The notes beneath the pieces are model-generated. The model was not told the DNA's origin. It saw nothing but the letters and a program-made list of their open reading frames with translations, and ran no database searches. This document shows, one piece after another, positions 12,810 to 25,135 of a DNA stretch of 64,000 nucleotides (positions are counted from its first letter, which is position 1; every line of letters starts with the position of its first letter). Source of the stretch: Salminus brasiliensis. Its lineage: Eukaryota; Chordata; Actinopteri; Characiformes; Bryconidae. The position numbers were made by a program, and so were the translations under genes. The stretch covers positions 32,604,342-32,668,341 of the forward strand of contig NC_132880.1 in assembly GCF_030463535.1 (NCBI RefSeq), written 5' to 3'.

Positions 12810-13200
12810 TCTAGACCAGCTTTTGCTACTAGCTGGTTTCAGATGGTCATAGCTAGTGTTTAATCTTCGAAGTCGGTCATTCAGGCAATAACATATCCTA
12901 CACTGGTTGACCAGCTTAGCTCTTTACCAGCATAGTGTATGTTTTTTTTTTTTTCATTTGATTATGATGGCTGAGACGGTCTATTAGCATGACCAATTTG
13001 ACCAAGCTGGTTGTGATGCTGGTTGAACAGTGTGGTCTTGCTGATTGGCCAGCTTGGTCATGCTGATCAAATACCTTGTTCATATGAGTTGGTTGGTCAT
13101 ACTGGACATGCTGGTCAACAAGCTTGGTCATGCTGGTAGACTAACTAAACCATCAAACTCAATCTCAAACAAAGCATACCCTACCCTGGTCAAGAGCTAA
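12810..13200. repeat. GCTGGTCATGCTGGT-type degenerate repeat block
   Basis: Repeated words on both strands: accagctt, tgctggt, cttggtcatgctg. They give many short palindromes (for example tggttgaccagc-like). A local satellite-like block without coding function. Confidence 0.6.
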
Positions 13201-13261
13201 GCTTAATCACTTGACTAACTGGGTCCAATTGGGAATCCGAATGTTTTTTCCATGGGTTCTG

Positions 13262-13320
13262 TGTTGGCCTCACATACAGATGCCCACAAGGGTCAGTGAT
13301 GGGACTAGGAGGGAAAAGAG
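13262..13320 (-). repeat. 'GGCCCCATGTGCAGT' family fragment
   Basis: Carries cagatgcccacaagggtcagtgatgggac, the end part of the repeat family seen at 15.77, 29.02 and 37.56 kb. Confidence 0.55.
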
Positions 13321-14039
13321 GGGTTAGGAGATCTGTAGATAAAGTGGTTAGACAAATCATTTAGGACCAATACTTTTAGTCATGTAAAGACACATCTCAA
13401 TAATTTTGCAGGCAGATTCTGCCTTGTGTTGGGAAAAAAAGGGGGTTTGGAGTCCACTCCTAACCATTTACATGCCCTGAGTGGTATAAAGTATTACTGG
13501 TAATAAAGGCTACATAACACCTACATAAGACTTTTATAACAACTGGCATGAACCTACATAAACATTGCCTTATTCCATTAAGCCTCAGCTGTATCTTTCT
13601 GAGGTGCGCAAAAGGTTAGTTACAGATGTCCCCATTACACAATTATCCAATCCAAACAGGGCTGCAGACCAGCTTAAGTGGTTTTGGAGGTTGTCTGACA
13701 TACTGTTGTTCTTTCAAAATGGACAAAAGGAATGTAGCATAGCGAAAACAGCAGTAGCAGCCATCTTGAACCATCCAATTGGTCTGTATTTTTTGTCTTT
13801 TTTTACTGTTACAGATTACAGTAACCACATACACATTTCTATGTGAGATAAGCTTTGGCAAGTTTGTAATGATAAGGCTTTAATGTTCTGTGATGCTAAC
13901 AGTGGCAATAAGCTTCCATTGCCTGTTACCCACATTGGCCTTGTCGCTAGTCTTGAAGCATCAAACATAATGCTTTCCTGGTCAAACTACATTTGGAAAA
14001 AAGGGAAAACTTTACATTTGATTTTTGACTGACTGACCC

Positions 14040-14290
14040 ATCACTTTTATATAAAGGCAAAAGCAGTGAGGAGAGCACTGGAGAGAAGGAGGAGGAGTAC
14101 GCTCCGAACAGCCTTGCTGCCTTTGAGCTGAGCTGCCATGTGGGATTCTCTCTCTTCGTTAGATTTCGGTCGGTGACCTACTTTGGCTGCGGTTCACGCT
14201 GAAGGGGGAGAGAGCGTTTGACTGAGCCTTCACCTCTACAAAGGAGCCGATAATGGTTGGCTACTGCTCTTCTGGGTTTTTTTTTTTCCA
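14040..14290 (+). promoter_or_regulatory. Possible TATA-type promoter with 5' leader (unassigned)
   Basis: TATATAAA at 14048-14055 is followed about 30 bases later by purine-rich leader-like sequence, with a local rise in CG dinucleotides around 14100-14235. No following open reading frame or exon could be joined to it, so it may be a chance match or belong to an unrecognised non-coding transcript. Confidence 0.25.
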
Positions 14291-14741
14291 GCACCACGAA
14301 AGGAGGACTTAATGAAAGTGATCAGTAGTGCCACTCACCTTCCACACCAAATAACTGGCCTACAGAATCTCACACTTTAACTGAAAGGTTGGGGATGGGG
14401 GTGGGGGTCTCATCAGCGAGGGGGAGGAAAAAGAGGGTGCACACTCGATTAAAAAAGGAGTGGAGCTGGCAAAAAGGAGAGAAAAGGAAAAAAGAAAAGC
14501 CGAGGTGGAAGCAATCAGAGGAAGAGAGTTGAAGAGGGAAGTGAACGGGGAAAGTAGAGGTAGTTAGGAAAGAGAAGGGGAGGAAGAAGGGCATGATAAG
14601 ATTACTTAGATGGATTGATGGATAGAGGCTGAGAGAGATACAGCCAGGGTGGGTCTCATTACTGTTTCTGCCAAGAGACACCGCACACACCCCTCCCCAA
14701 ACTCCTCAAAACCCTCACTACCCTCACCCTCTTACACACAT

Positions 14742-15396
14742 GCTTGTTTTAATATATTAGTGAGGACCACCATTAATTTTTGGATTTCTGTAGATGAGTA
14801 ACACCTACACCTAAACTCCTCAGGCCCCATATTTAAGCTTACAAGTTGACATTCATAACTACATTATTGTCATAATTAACAATAGTTTCATAGGCCCTAA
14901 TATAGCGCCTGGTGGGATGCCACAAAATATGCTAAACCAGTTACCAAATATGTCTTGGATTCAGAAGGTAAACCCTAACCAAACCCCAATTTAATTAAAC
15001 CTCAGCCCAAACCTAAACCTAACTTTAACCTTAGTAGTCGCTTCTAAACCTAACCACAACCCTAACCTTAACTTAACCCCAGTAACATCCACCCAAACCT
15101 AACCCTTACTACTCTAACTCTACTAAGCCTAAACGTAATCCTAACCATTACCATGCTAACCTTAAACCTAACCCTAGCCGAACGTTAATGCCAGTAACCT
15201 ACACCCAAACCTAACTAATCAAAATTCAACAATCAAAAATCTATGATTTTGCTTTAAATGTGTTACATTTGTTTAAAAAAAAACATATGTAGAAACAAGG
15301 ACTAGAACAAATGTTGTCACTTCTGCTCATTTTTAATGTTGGCCTATTATATCTTTGTGAGGGTGTATGGTCCTCAGAAAGATAGTAGTACAAGCA
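14742..15396. mobile_element. Inverted-repeat element with telomere-like interior
   Basis: The left end is GCTTGTTTTAATATATTAGT followed by gaggacc (14742-14768). The right end (15369-15395), read in reverse complement, is GCTTGTACTACTATCTTTCT then gaggacc; 21 of 27 bases match. The interior 14960-15215 is rich in CCTAAC, CCTAAA and ACCTTA words, the same strand sense as degenerate telomeric CCCTAA repeats. A CA array follows the right end. Confidence 0.65.
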
Positions 15397-15767
15397 CACA
15401 CACACACACACACTTGCACAAGGGAAGGTTAGCTCTCTGTCCATTCGCCATTAATTAGATTTAGCCTCTGCCAACCAAAAAGTGAGCTTATCTTTCACTT
15501 CAGTAATCCCAGTGCCTATTAGCTCTTCTGCTCCAGTGCTGTCCCCTCTATCAGACTGTACAGCCTAAACAGCCCTGACTACTGCTCTACAGATCAGAAT
15601 CACTTCATTTTTTTATGCTTTCACACGTATAGTCTTTCTAATGTAGCTTCTTTATGTATATAAAGTAATAACCTAATATATGGTTGTTTTTTTACCAATC
15701 CAAAGAACCAATTAAGCACACAATGAACTTGTATGATTAGCTCAAATGGAAACCAGAAAGGTTTGTC

Positions 15768-15890
15768 CTCATATGGATGTCCACCAAGGTCAGTGATGGG
15801 ACCAGGAGAGGTTAGACATGGTCCCCATTTAGGTTGTAAACTGCACATGGGGCCTAGATGGGAGATTAACCTCTTAACACTCATATTACT
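15768..15890 (-). repeat. 'GGCCCCATGTGCAGT' family copy
   Basis: Reverse complement reads ctaggccccatgtgcagttt, then gaccatgtctaacctctcct and ggtcccatcactgaccttgg. It aligns with 29.02-29.26 and 37.56-37.76 kb. Confidence 0.7.
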
Positions 15891-16338
15891 GAGTAACTAC
15901 AGGGATTTCTGTACAAACTGGTGGGGCTATTCTTAATAATATAGTAATATAAGTTATGTATTATAGTAATAAAAGTTTGTAATATCACTTTTAGGGGGTT
16001 AGGTTAGACTGTTTTTGTTAAGGTGGGCATTTTTAAGTATTTTTGGTATTTCTTAAATACTCACCAACATGTACATGTTTAGATGTTTTAATCAGTATTT
16101 CAAGCATTTTGGGTAACATACGTATATCTTTTCTGGTCATGTTACCTGCCTCAAAATTTGATCGTCATTTCAAGTAGGAGACATTCTAATGTTTTTCTAG
16201 AATTTTCCATCATTTTAGAAACACCTACACCTCATCATTCTAGATACAGCTAAGGAGGCATGCAGACAACACTCTCTCAAGTGTGCTCTCAAGTGTGCAA
16301 AGAAACAATGCTGGCTTGTGTTATTTATGTCTTGTATA
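15891..16338. other. Intergenic AT-rich sequence
   Basis: Nothing recognised. Confidence 0.4.
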
Positions 16339-16383
16339 TTTTATATTATATTATATTATATTATATTATATTATATTATATTA
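16339..16383. repeat. (TTATA)n microsatellite
   Basis: About nine units of a pentanucleotide (ttata). Confidence 0.95.
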
Positions 16384-17535
16384 GTCAACTCCAGTGAATT
16401 TAACAATTCAAAACTTCAATTCAAAAATTTTCACTACTTAAAAGTAGCTTGTTTAATGGAGCGACTTTCACCAGCGAACAATAGGCATAATTGTATACAA
16501 CTTTATTACAACATGCAAAAAAACAGCTGATTAAAAACACAAGAAGAACCGTTTTCTTTTGTTTGCATTTAGATTGATAAGTGGAGTTGTGACGTAAGTA
16601 AATGCTCCCCATCTCCCAGAATCTGGGGGCTTGGCTGCATGCACCCACCTGGCAGTCGCCCTGAAGTCCAGCCCAAAAGCCTCCTGAGCTCGACTCCCTG
16701 TTCCAGCTCCATTAGCGTGCACAGTACTAGCAAAATGACCACTGACTAAAGCCAGAATGTACATTCATATTGCTTAATTAGTAAAACCATTATGTGAAAA
16801 CAAAATATGATTTTAAATGTCAGTATGCACAAATATGATGGTTTACTTATATTCAATTCTGCATTGAGCCAGTTATGTTGCTTGGCAACCATAGTCTACT
16901 GTTCATGAACTACAAGGCTTGGCAGAAATAATGCTAAAGATTTAGGATCATTTGGTGTATTTTATCATTCTACATTTAGCGTCATGTGCCTGTTTACCCT
17001 TAGTAAAACCTCAATATCACACCGCGCCTGCATAGTATAATGATTTTATACATGAAAGAGCCAACAAACGGGTTATTGCTGGAGCTCAGAGGGTTTGATT
17101 TGATTGTGAATGTTGATTCAAACTTGTGAATGGTGATCCCAAACTTTTGAACGCTGGTGTAGATGGCCGCCTTGTTTCAGCTCCACTCCTCCATTTTGTG
17201 CTTTTGTGCTGTGGGTGGAAAGGCAGCGTGTGCAGACTGGAAGCTTTTGAGAGCCGAGCTGTATTCCTGCAGTGTGTCAGCATTGTTCGCCTCTCTAAAA
17301 TGCCACTGTCTGCGGGTGCGCGCATCATTGTTAGAGCAATAGTGCGTTATTATGCACAGACAAACTCAACGACAGCTGGGTGTGAATGTTGTGTGTCTGA
17401 GTGTGTGTACCGTGTGTGTGTGCGCTTTAGATGGAGCGTGACGAACAGTTCACTAGGGCAGCACGGGCCCACTGGCAGTGCAGCTGCAGCATTAGTGGGT
17501 CAGTGTGCCATCATCCCATTCATCAGTATCACCGT
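16384..17535. other. Intergenic sequence
   Basis: No gene recognised. The 173-codon frame starting near 17126 runs into GT and CT microsatellites and has no family similarity I can see. Confidence 0.4.
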
Positions 17536-17600
17536 TCTCTCTCTCTCTCTCTCTGTCTCTCTCTGTCTCTCTTTCTTTCTCTCTCTCTCTTTCTCGCTGC
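17536..17600. repeat. (CT)n microsatellite
   Basis: CT-rich array with TTTCTTT interruptions. Confidence 0.9.
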
Positions 17601-17954
17601 CCCCTCACATCCTTTCATTTAAAACCTCAGATCAGGCAAAAATCTGACGAGTACCGCCAAACGGATCACTTTACCTAAGGCATGCCAAGGATGATGGACA
17701 CTTAGCCACATCCACCTTTAATAAAGTCCAAAGTTGAATAGTGTAAGAATAACCTTGAAGGCCTTTGTGGCCCTTTAATAGTTCAATTCAAGTTCCTTTT
17801 ATAGCATTTACCGAAGTCCTAGTACTTACTTAACTAATAGATTACTTTTCATACAGGTTCATAAAGTGATCTTTAGACAATGATCTCATTAATGATCAAT
17901 GAGATAAAAAGAGGTTAAAGGCTCCATATCCTACATTGTGTGGTTTTATGGGCT

Positions 17955-18130
17955 CTGAGAGGTGCAACAGACTAAGGTGCTGCTATGACCCTGGTTTGAA
18001 TCCTGTGGCCTGAAAGAGCACAATTGATCTTGCTCTCTTTGGATGGGTGGATGACTCTCTCTCTCTCTCCCCACATCACTTCTGTGTGATGCTGGCTGGC
18101 GTCTGTTAGTGATGCATCAGAGCTGGGTGC
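17955..18130 (+). mobile_element. Second tRNA-derived SINE type
   Basis: The head reads ggtgcaacagactaaggtgc, with a box B-like ggtttgaatcctg about 25 bases on. A body with a CT array follows. It lies directly next to a minus-strand copy of the other SINE family. Confidence 0.6.
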
Positions 18131-18140
18131 CTAAGACACG

Positions 18141-18420
18141 GTAAGATAAGGTAAAGGTTTATATTTGGTGAGGGTATTGTCATATGTACTGCATATGTAC
18201 TCCTCCGCATTTGACACATCTGTGGTTTTGAACACACACGCTAGTGAACTAGGGACAGTGAGCACACACACCCAGAGCGGTGGGCAGCCAACTCTAGCGC
18301 CCGGGGAGCAGAGAGGGTGAAGGGCCTTGCTCCAGGGCCCAACAGTGGCAGTTTGCCGAGCCCCGGGAATCAAACTCACAATCCTGTCATCAGTAGCCCG
18401 GAGCTCTAACCGACGAGCTA
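18141..18420 (-). mobile_element. tRNA-derived SINE, near full length
   Basis: Aligns along its length with 39022-39281 (cagagcggtgggcagccaac, gcgcccggggagcagagagg, gggccttgctccagggccca). The tRNA-like head is at the high-coordinate end and has decayed boxes. Confidence 0.8.
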
Positions 18421-18424
18421 GTTT

Positions 18425-18690
18425 GAATAGGCAAAAAAAATCAAAGATACATCTACATTTAGACGCTACTAAACACAAGTCAATATGGAGACTATAGTAC
18501 TCTACTGTTCGCCCAAGTATTCTCAGAAGAGGTGGGTCTTCAGTCTGAGTTTGAAGACACCGAGGGACTCTGCCGTTCGGACACCCAGGAGAAGTTTGTT
18601 CAACCACTTTGGTGCCAGGACAGAAAAAAGCCTGGTTGCTTGTCTTCCATAGATTTTGAGGGATGGCTTTTGACCATTGCCAAACAGTGT
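18425..18690. repeat. Dispersed repeat shared with 57.0 kb
   Basis: Shares ctactaaacacaa, ccactttggtgccagg, cttgtcttcc and cttttgaccattgcc with 56995-57165, in the same order and orientation. At 57 kb this lies beside an L2-like LINE end, so it is probably part of the same retroelement. Confidence 0.6.
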
Positions 18691-18730
18691 TATACTACAT
18701 CACAATTTAGGATGGAGGAAAAAGAAAAAG

Positions 18731-20351
<1,621 letters not shown>

Positions 20352-21450
20352 AGTATAGTGATAATACATAGTGGGTGACTAGTGTTGGGATAATTCACAG
20401 TGGATGGATAGCATAATGATAATACACAGTTGATACATAGCATAGTGATAATACACAACGTATGGATACTACAGGGATAATACACAGTGGATGGATAGTA
20501 TAGTGATAATAAACAGTGGATGGATAGTATAGTGATAATAAACAGTGGATGGATAGTATAGTGATAATAAACATTGGATGGTTAGTATAGTGATAATAAA
20601 CAGTGGATGGATAGTATAGTGATAATAAACAGTGGATGGATAGTACAGCAATAATACAGAGTAGATATATAGCATAGGGATAATACACAGTGTATGGTTA
20701 GTAAAGTGATAATACACAGTGGATGGATGGAATAGTGATATACAGTAGATATACAGTATATATACTACAGTATATACAGTGGATGGACAGCATAATGATA
20801 ATTCAGAATAGATGGGTAGTATGGAGATAATACAGAATGGATGGGTAGTATGGAGATAATACAGAATGGATGGGTAGTATGGTGATAATACAGAATAGAT
20901 GGGTAGTATGGAGATAATACAGAATGGATGGGTAGTACGGTGATAGTGAAATGCTTTTGTAAGTCGCTCTTGATAAGAGCATCTGCTAAATGCTGCAAAT
21001 GTAAATGTAAATAATACACAGTGGATGAATAGTATTGTGATAATACACAGTGGATGAATAGTATAGTGATAAAACACAGTGGATGAATAATATGGTGATA
21101 ATGCACAGTGGATAATTAGTATTGTGATAATACACAGTGGATGAATAGTATAGTAATAAAACACAGTGGATGAATAATATGGTGATAATGCACAGTGGAT
21201 GAATAGTATAGTAATAAAACACAGTGGATGAATAATATGGTGATAATGCACAGTGGATGGATAGTACAGTGATAATACACAGTGGATGAATAGTACTGTG
21301 ATAATACACAGTGGATGAATAGTATAGCGATAATATACCATGTATGGATAGTATAGTGCTATTACACAGTAGATGGATAGTATAGTATATATATATATAT
21401 ACACTGGATATACAGCGGATTGACAGCATAAGGATAATACATAGTGGATG
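20352..21450. repeat. 29-bp minisatellite, about 35 copies
   Basis: The unit is GTGATAATAAACAGTGGATG + gatagtata (29 bases), with variants cacagtggatgaatagtat, gcacagtgg and cagaatggatgggtagtat. The array is interrupted at 20948-21011 by a SINE/LINE-type tail. Variants cluster in sub-blocks, which points to unequal exchange or slippage. Confidence 0.95.
20948..21011 (-). mobile_element. SINE/LINE tail inserted in the minisatellite
   Basis: tgcttttgtaagtcgctctt then gataagagcatctgctaaat, ending in aaatgtaaatgtaa. It is the same tail as at 53617-53681 and, in reverse complement, is matched by the tail of the SINE at 55.9 kb. The array continues on both sides. Confidence 0.75.
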
Positions 21451-22649
21451 GCTGGTGTTAAATAAAAGAAATACAGCTCTACTGATATATAAACACATGC
21501 ACATGTAAAACAACCTGCTGGTCAGCTTGGGGGGGGGCAAATCCATTTACTCTGCTATCCATCAAATGCCAGTGGCTCATACACAAACACACACACAAAC
21601 TGGCTGCTGTGCACAATACCTCCTGCTTCACCAATCCCATGTATCAATCTGGAGCTTGGTGCTATTTGTGGCACACATGTACACTCAGCCCTATGTTAGA
21701 AAGACAGAAACCTTAACCTTGAAACCCCTTCATTACAGCCCATAACTCTACTGCCTGGTCCCACACTAAAGGAAATGCATCATCTGTTGATAAGGTAGCA
21801 CTTCGTCATTGTACAAATACACACATCTTACATCGGTCTACCTGTATATGTCATATGAGGTCTTATACATGTACATATACACATATTCATTATTTGATTT
21901 TTCTACATTACTTGTGCGTTTTCAGTGGTGGCTTTATTTATTTTATTCCTTTCCTGGAACAATTGAAGAATTTAATTCCAAAACCTGTCCCCTGTCTCAA
22001 ATGTGCCCTCTTCCACTTGACCTCACCATTGTCCCTTGAGGACATCTCAGATGCCATCTTAAGAACTGTTCCATTACTGTGTTGGCCAAAGTGAGGTTGG
22101 TTATATGAGCCCTCGGAGGGCAGGGGACAGAGTGAACACAAGCCCTGTCTTTGGCAGCAAAATGTGCCCCTTGCCTTTCAATGTAGCCTGATGCATTTCT
22201 CTTTTTAAGCCCAGATAAAATGGGGGACAGTGCTGTTTCTGATGCATAGCAGTAAACTACTATTTCAAAGCCCTTCAAAAAAATATTCGATTTGTTGAGC
22301 TTTAGGTTACAAATTAATCTATTTGTAATGTGGCCACTGATTCAGCTTTGTTACTTTACTCAAGTTTGCTATTTAGCAAAAACAAAAAAGATAGCCCACA
22401 CAGCACAGTTTTAAACAAATGATTACGGCCAGACAAAGACACTATTCACCACATTTCTTCTCAAGAATATTTTGCATTGCAAAATTTGCATAGCTAACTG
22501 ATAAGCACACTAAAGCTAATATAGCCAGGAGTGTGCCAATTGAAAGCTCACCTCCTTGATGTTTCAAATGGCCACTTGTGTAACATAGGTATGACACACT
22601 TTTAAGAGATGAATCCGTGAGATAAAGGTCCGTAGTAGAGACAGTTACT
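21451..22649. other. Intergenic sequence
   Basis: No gene or repeat family recognised with confidence. Confidence 0.4.
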
Positions 22650-22750
22650 CCAACAAAAGCAGGATCCTTGTTTATTATTACCATTGATTTTGGAAGAAAC
22701 AATGAAAAATGAACGAGCAGATGCCCTAATACTTTTGGCACATGGCACAT
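22650..22750. mobile_element. MITE fragment, 'tatatggacaaaagtattggg' family
   Basis: ttgattttggaagaaacaat and ccctaatacttttggcacat match one end of the copies at 37.95 and 9.9 kb. The other end is not seen. Confidence 0.5.
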
Positions 22751-22754
22751 TCTA

Positions 22755-23060
22755 TACAGTTCCCAGGAAAAGTAAGTGAACCCTTTGGAATTACCTGGAA
22801 TTTTGCATTATTTACTAATAACATGTGTGGTCTGATTGTTATCTAACAATAACACACATACAGTTGTACTGTTCATGTCTGTTATTGAGCACATTGAGTA
22901 AACATCCTCAGTGCGGGCTAGAAAAAGTAAGTGAATTTCTGTGTCAGTGACATCTCCAAGAGCTAACTGGCAAAAGGTGTTCCAGCTACAGAGATGGGAT
23001 TAGAAGTGTGGGTGAATTGACTATTAAATAAAGGCTCCCGAAACCTGGTTCTCAAGGAAG
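22755..23060 (+). mobile_element. Tc1-like transposon end fragment
   Basis: Begins cagttcccaggaaaagtaag, then tgaaccctttggaattacct. The inner word gggctagaaaaagtaagtga (from 22914) recurs in reverse complement near 49020-49050. The reading frame is too decayed to follow. Confidence 0.5.
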
Positions 23061-24359
23061 AACTGCTTGAACAGGGTTGCTGCCAGAGATTTTGGGAATG
23101 GAATATATTACACTGGGCCCCATAGCTCTTACAAATCTGCCAAATTCATTAAATACTCATTTTCTAGGGCCCTAATCAGTTACAGGCCACCACAATTGTC
23201 CTAACATGTGGGTTTTTGTTTTTATAATGTGTTACATTCTCTACAATATTAAATGCATTAAATGCAAAAAACTGCACAAAACATGGTGACCATTTGAATA
23301 GGGGTGTCCAAAGTTCTGCTTTCTATTGTATGTGCATAATAATTGGTGAGCCGATTCTGACTCTTCTACTGATTCAAATGCATAGCCATGGTCCTCATGC
23401 ATGGCTGCTTGCAGGCTAGTGTGTGTAGCAGTGAGGCATGCGAGAGGAAAAGACGGTGTGTGGGAGAAGGATGGAGAAAGAGTAATAGACGGAGGGAGGC
23501 ATCTGTTCTCCATATCCAGGCAGCTTGAGTGGCTGTCCTAATTGAATTCACAATATCTCTCCTCCTGCAGTAAACAAACCATTTTTCTCATTTGGAGATT
23601 GCTGCGGAACAGAGGCCCCACAGTTGAGATGGCATGAGGGCCATTGTGTGGCTCATTAGTGGTTGGGTGAATGAGGGTTGGGTGGCAGATAATAGAATAC
23701 AGAGGACAAATAAATCCACCTTTTGTTTTTGTGATGTAAACAGCTGATTCGCTTAGGTGTGGTTGGGTCTTAATGATCTGCGGAATTAGGGGAAAACTCT
23801 GTTCAGTAGCCTGCCCTCATGGATTATTGACACATTTGCAGAGAAGAAGAAATACCAACTTATTACTCAGTTATTTGGCTATCTGACATTTCTCGTGGAA
23901 TCTCTCAAACTTTCCACCTGGGATTTCCCCTCATATTCACTGGCACAGAGTCAGAAAAAGGGAAAGCAAAAGCAGTAGAAAAGGGAAGTGACGAAGCGAA
24001 AGCGAAAGCCACAGCACTCTGTGAGTAACACTTTGGAGTAAATGATATGATAATGAACTCGACTGTGGGATTCCCAGTAGAATCCTTGCTGAGGAAAGCA
24101 CCTTCTGCTGGCAAACTAGTTGGCAAACACATGGCCAGGGCCTGTGTCAGCGTTTACAGCTCAAAGGTCATTAGCGTACAACATTCTCTTCACAGAACAA
24201 TGAAGGCATGAACTAGGATAGGGCACAGTTCAGTGGATTAAAGCTGTGTGTTTGAAATGCTTGTGGAGTAGGAACTGCTACTTTGAGCCCTTAAACCCTA
24301 CAGGCCTCTAAGTGCACCCAGGCCTCGGTTCCTTGTATACGCTCAGAAATAGTGGGTGC
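23061..24359. other. Intergenic sequence
   Basis: No gene or repeat recognised. 23340-24000 is non-repetitive and of balanced composition, so it could hold conserved non-coding elements, but nothing here proves it. Confidence 0.35.
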
Positions 24360-25135
24360 CAAAAAGCATTCAGTTCTAGTTCCCTGATGAACCTTTCTTT
24401 AGTGCAAGTTCTGAACCAGTTACATGTTTCCCTAGAATCATACATCAAAGCCACTATTTTTAAGAGATTAATTACATAACTTCATCAAGGGTTCTATACA
24501 GATTTGTGGCAACTTAAAGAACCATGTGTATGCTTAAAAGGTTCTTTGCCTGGCTTTTAAATAGCTTTCCTCTGTGATGGAAAAGCTCTTATATGTGGTG
24601 CATATAGGTATAGAACCTTTTAAAGGATCTATATAGTACTTAAAAGAGTTTCATTATTGTTATGAATCAAAGAACCATTTTTGTACCATAAAGAATCCTT
24701 TTGATTAGGAGTTTCAGTTTCATCAAAAATTAAGGTTCCAAAAATAGTTGTTTGAGTAGTGGCATAGAACCACTTTTGGTTCCCTAAAAAACTCTCTATG
24801 ATTTTTTAGAGAACCATTTCTTTGTAAATATGATGCAAAAATGAATGTGAAAAGTTTATGAAAGTTTAAAATAACCTTCAGACAAATTTACCGGGAGGGG
24901 GGTTCTTCAAGGGTTCTCCAGTAAAGCAAAGGTTTCTGAATTGAGAGATTACAGCTCAAAGATAAAAGAATATAATGGGTATATATAATATACGGAAAGC
25001 CTTTTGGCTTTTTGGCTTTTGGAACCTTTTAAAAAATAGAGTTCTATAAAGGACCACTGGGGGTTCCACTGTAGTTTCTACTCAAAGAACCCTTTATCGG
25101 TACTATATTGTACCAACTGTTTTTGACTGGACTGT
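24360..25135. repeat. Cluster of 'aagaaccatttttgtaccat' type repeats
   Basis: Many copies of gaacc(a/t)ttt and its complement (aaaggttct) in both orientations, for example 24540, 24610, 24670, 24780 and 25060-25110. Looks like several nested or rearranged short inverted-repeat elements. Confidence 0.5.

Noticed and set aside
14960-15215. True interstitial telomere block
   Set aside because: The words are degenerate, never long runs of CCCTAA, and are framed by inverted repeats, so a repeat-element origin fits better than a fusion site.
17126-17647. 173-codon plus-strand frame
   Set aside because: It runs through GT and CT microsatellites, has no recognisable domain and no conserved splice context.
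20469-21404. 311-codon minus-strand open frame plus overlapping long frames
   Set aside because: They are produced by the 29-bp minisatellite, which has no stop in any minus frame. The protein would be a monotonous Tyr/Ile/His/Ser repeat with no start context or splice signals.
20352-21450. CRISPR-like array (29-base repeat unit)
   Set aside because: Units abut each other with no spacers, and the DNA is vertebrate; it is a minisatellite.
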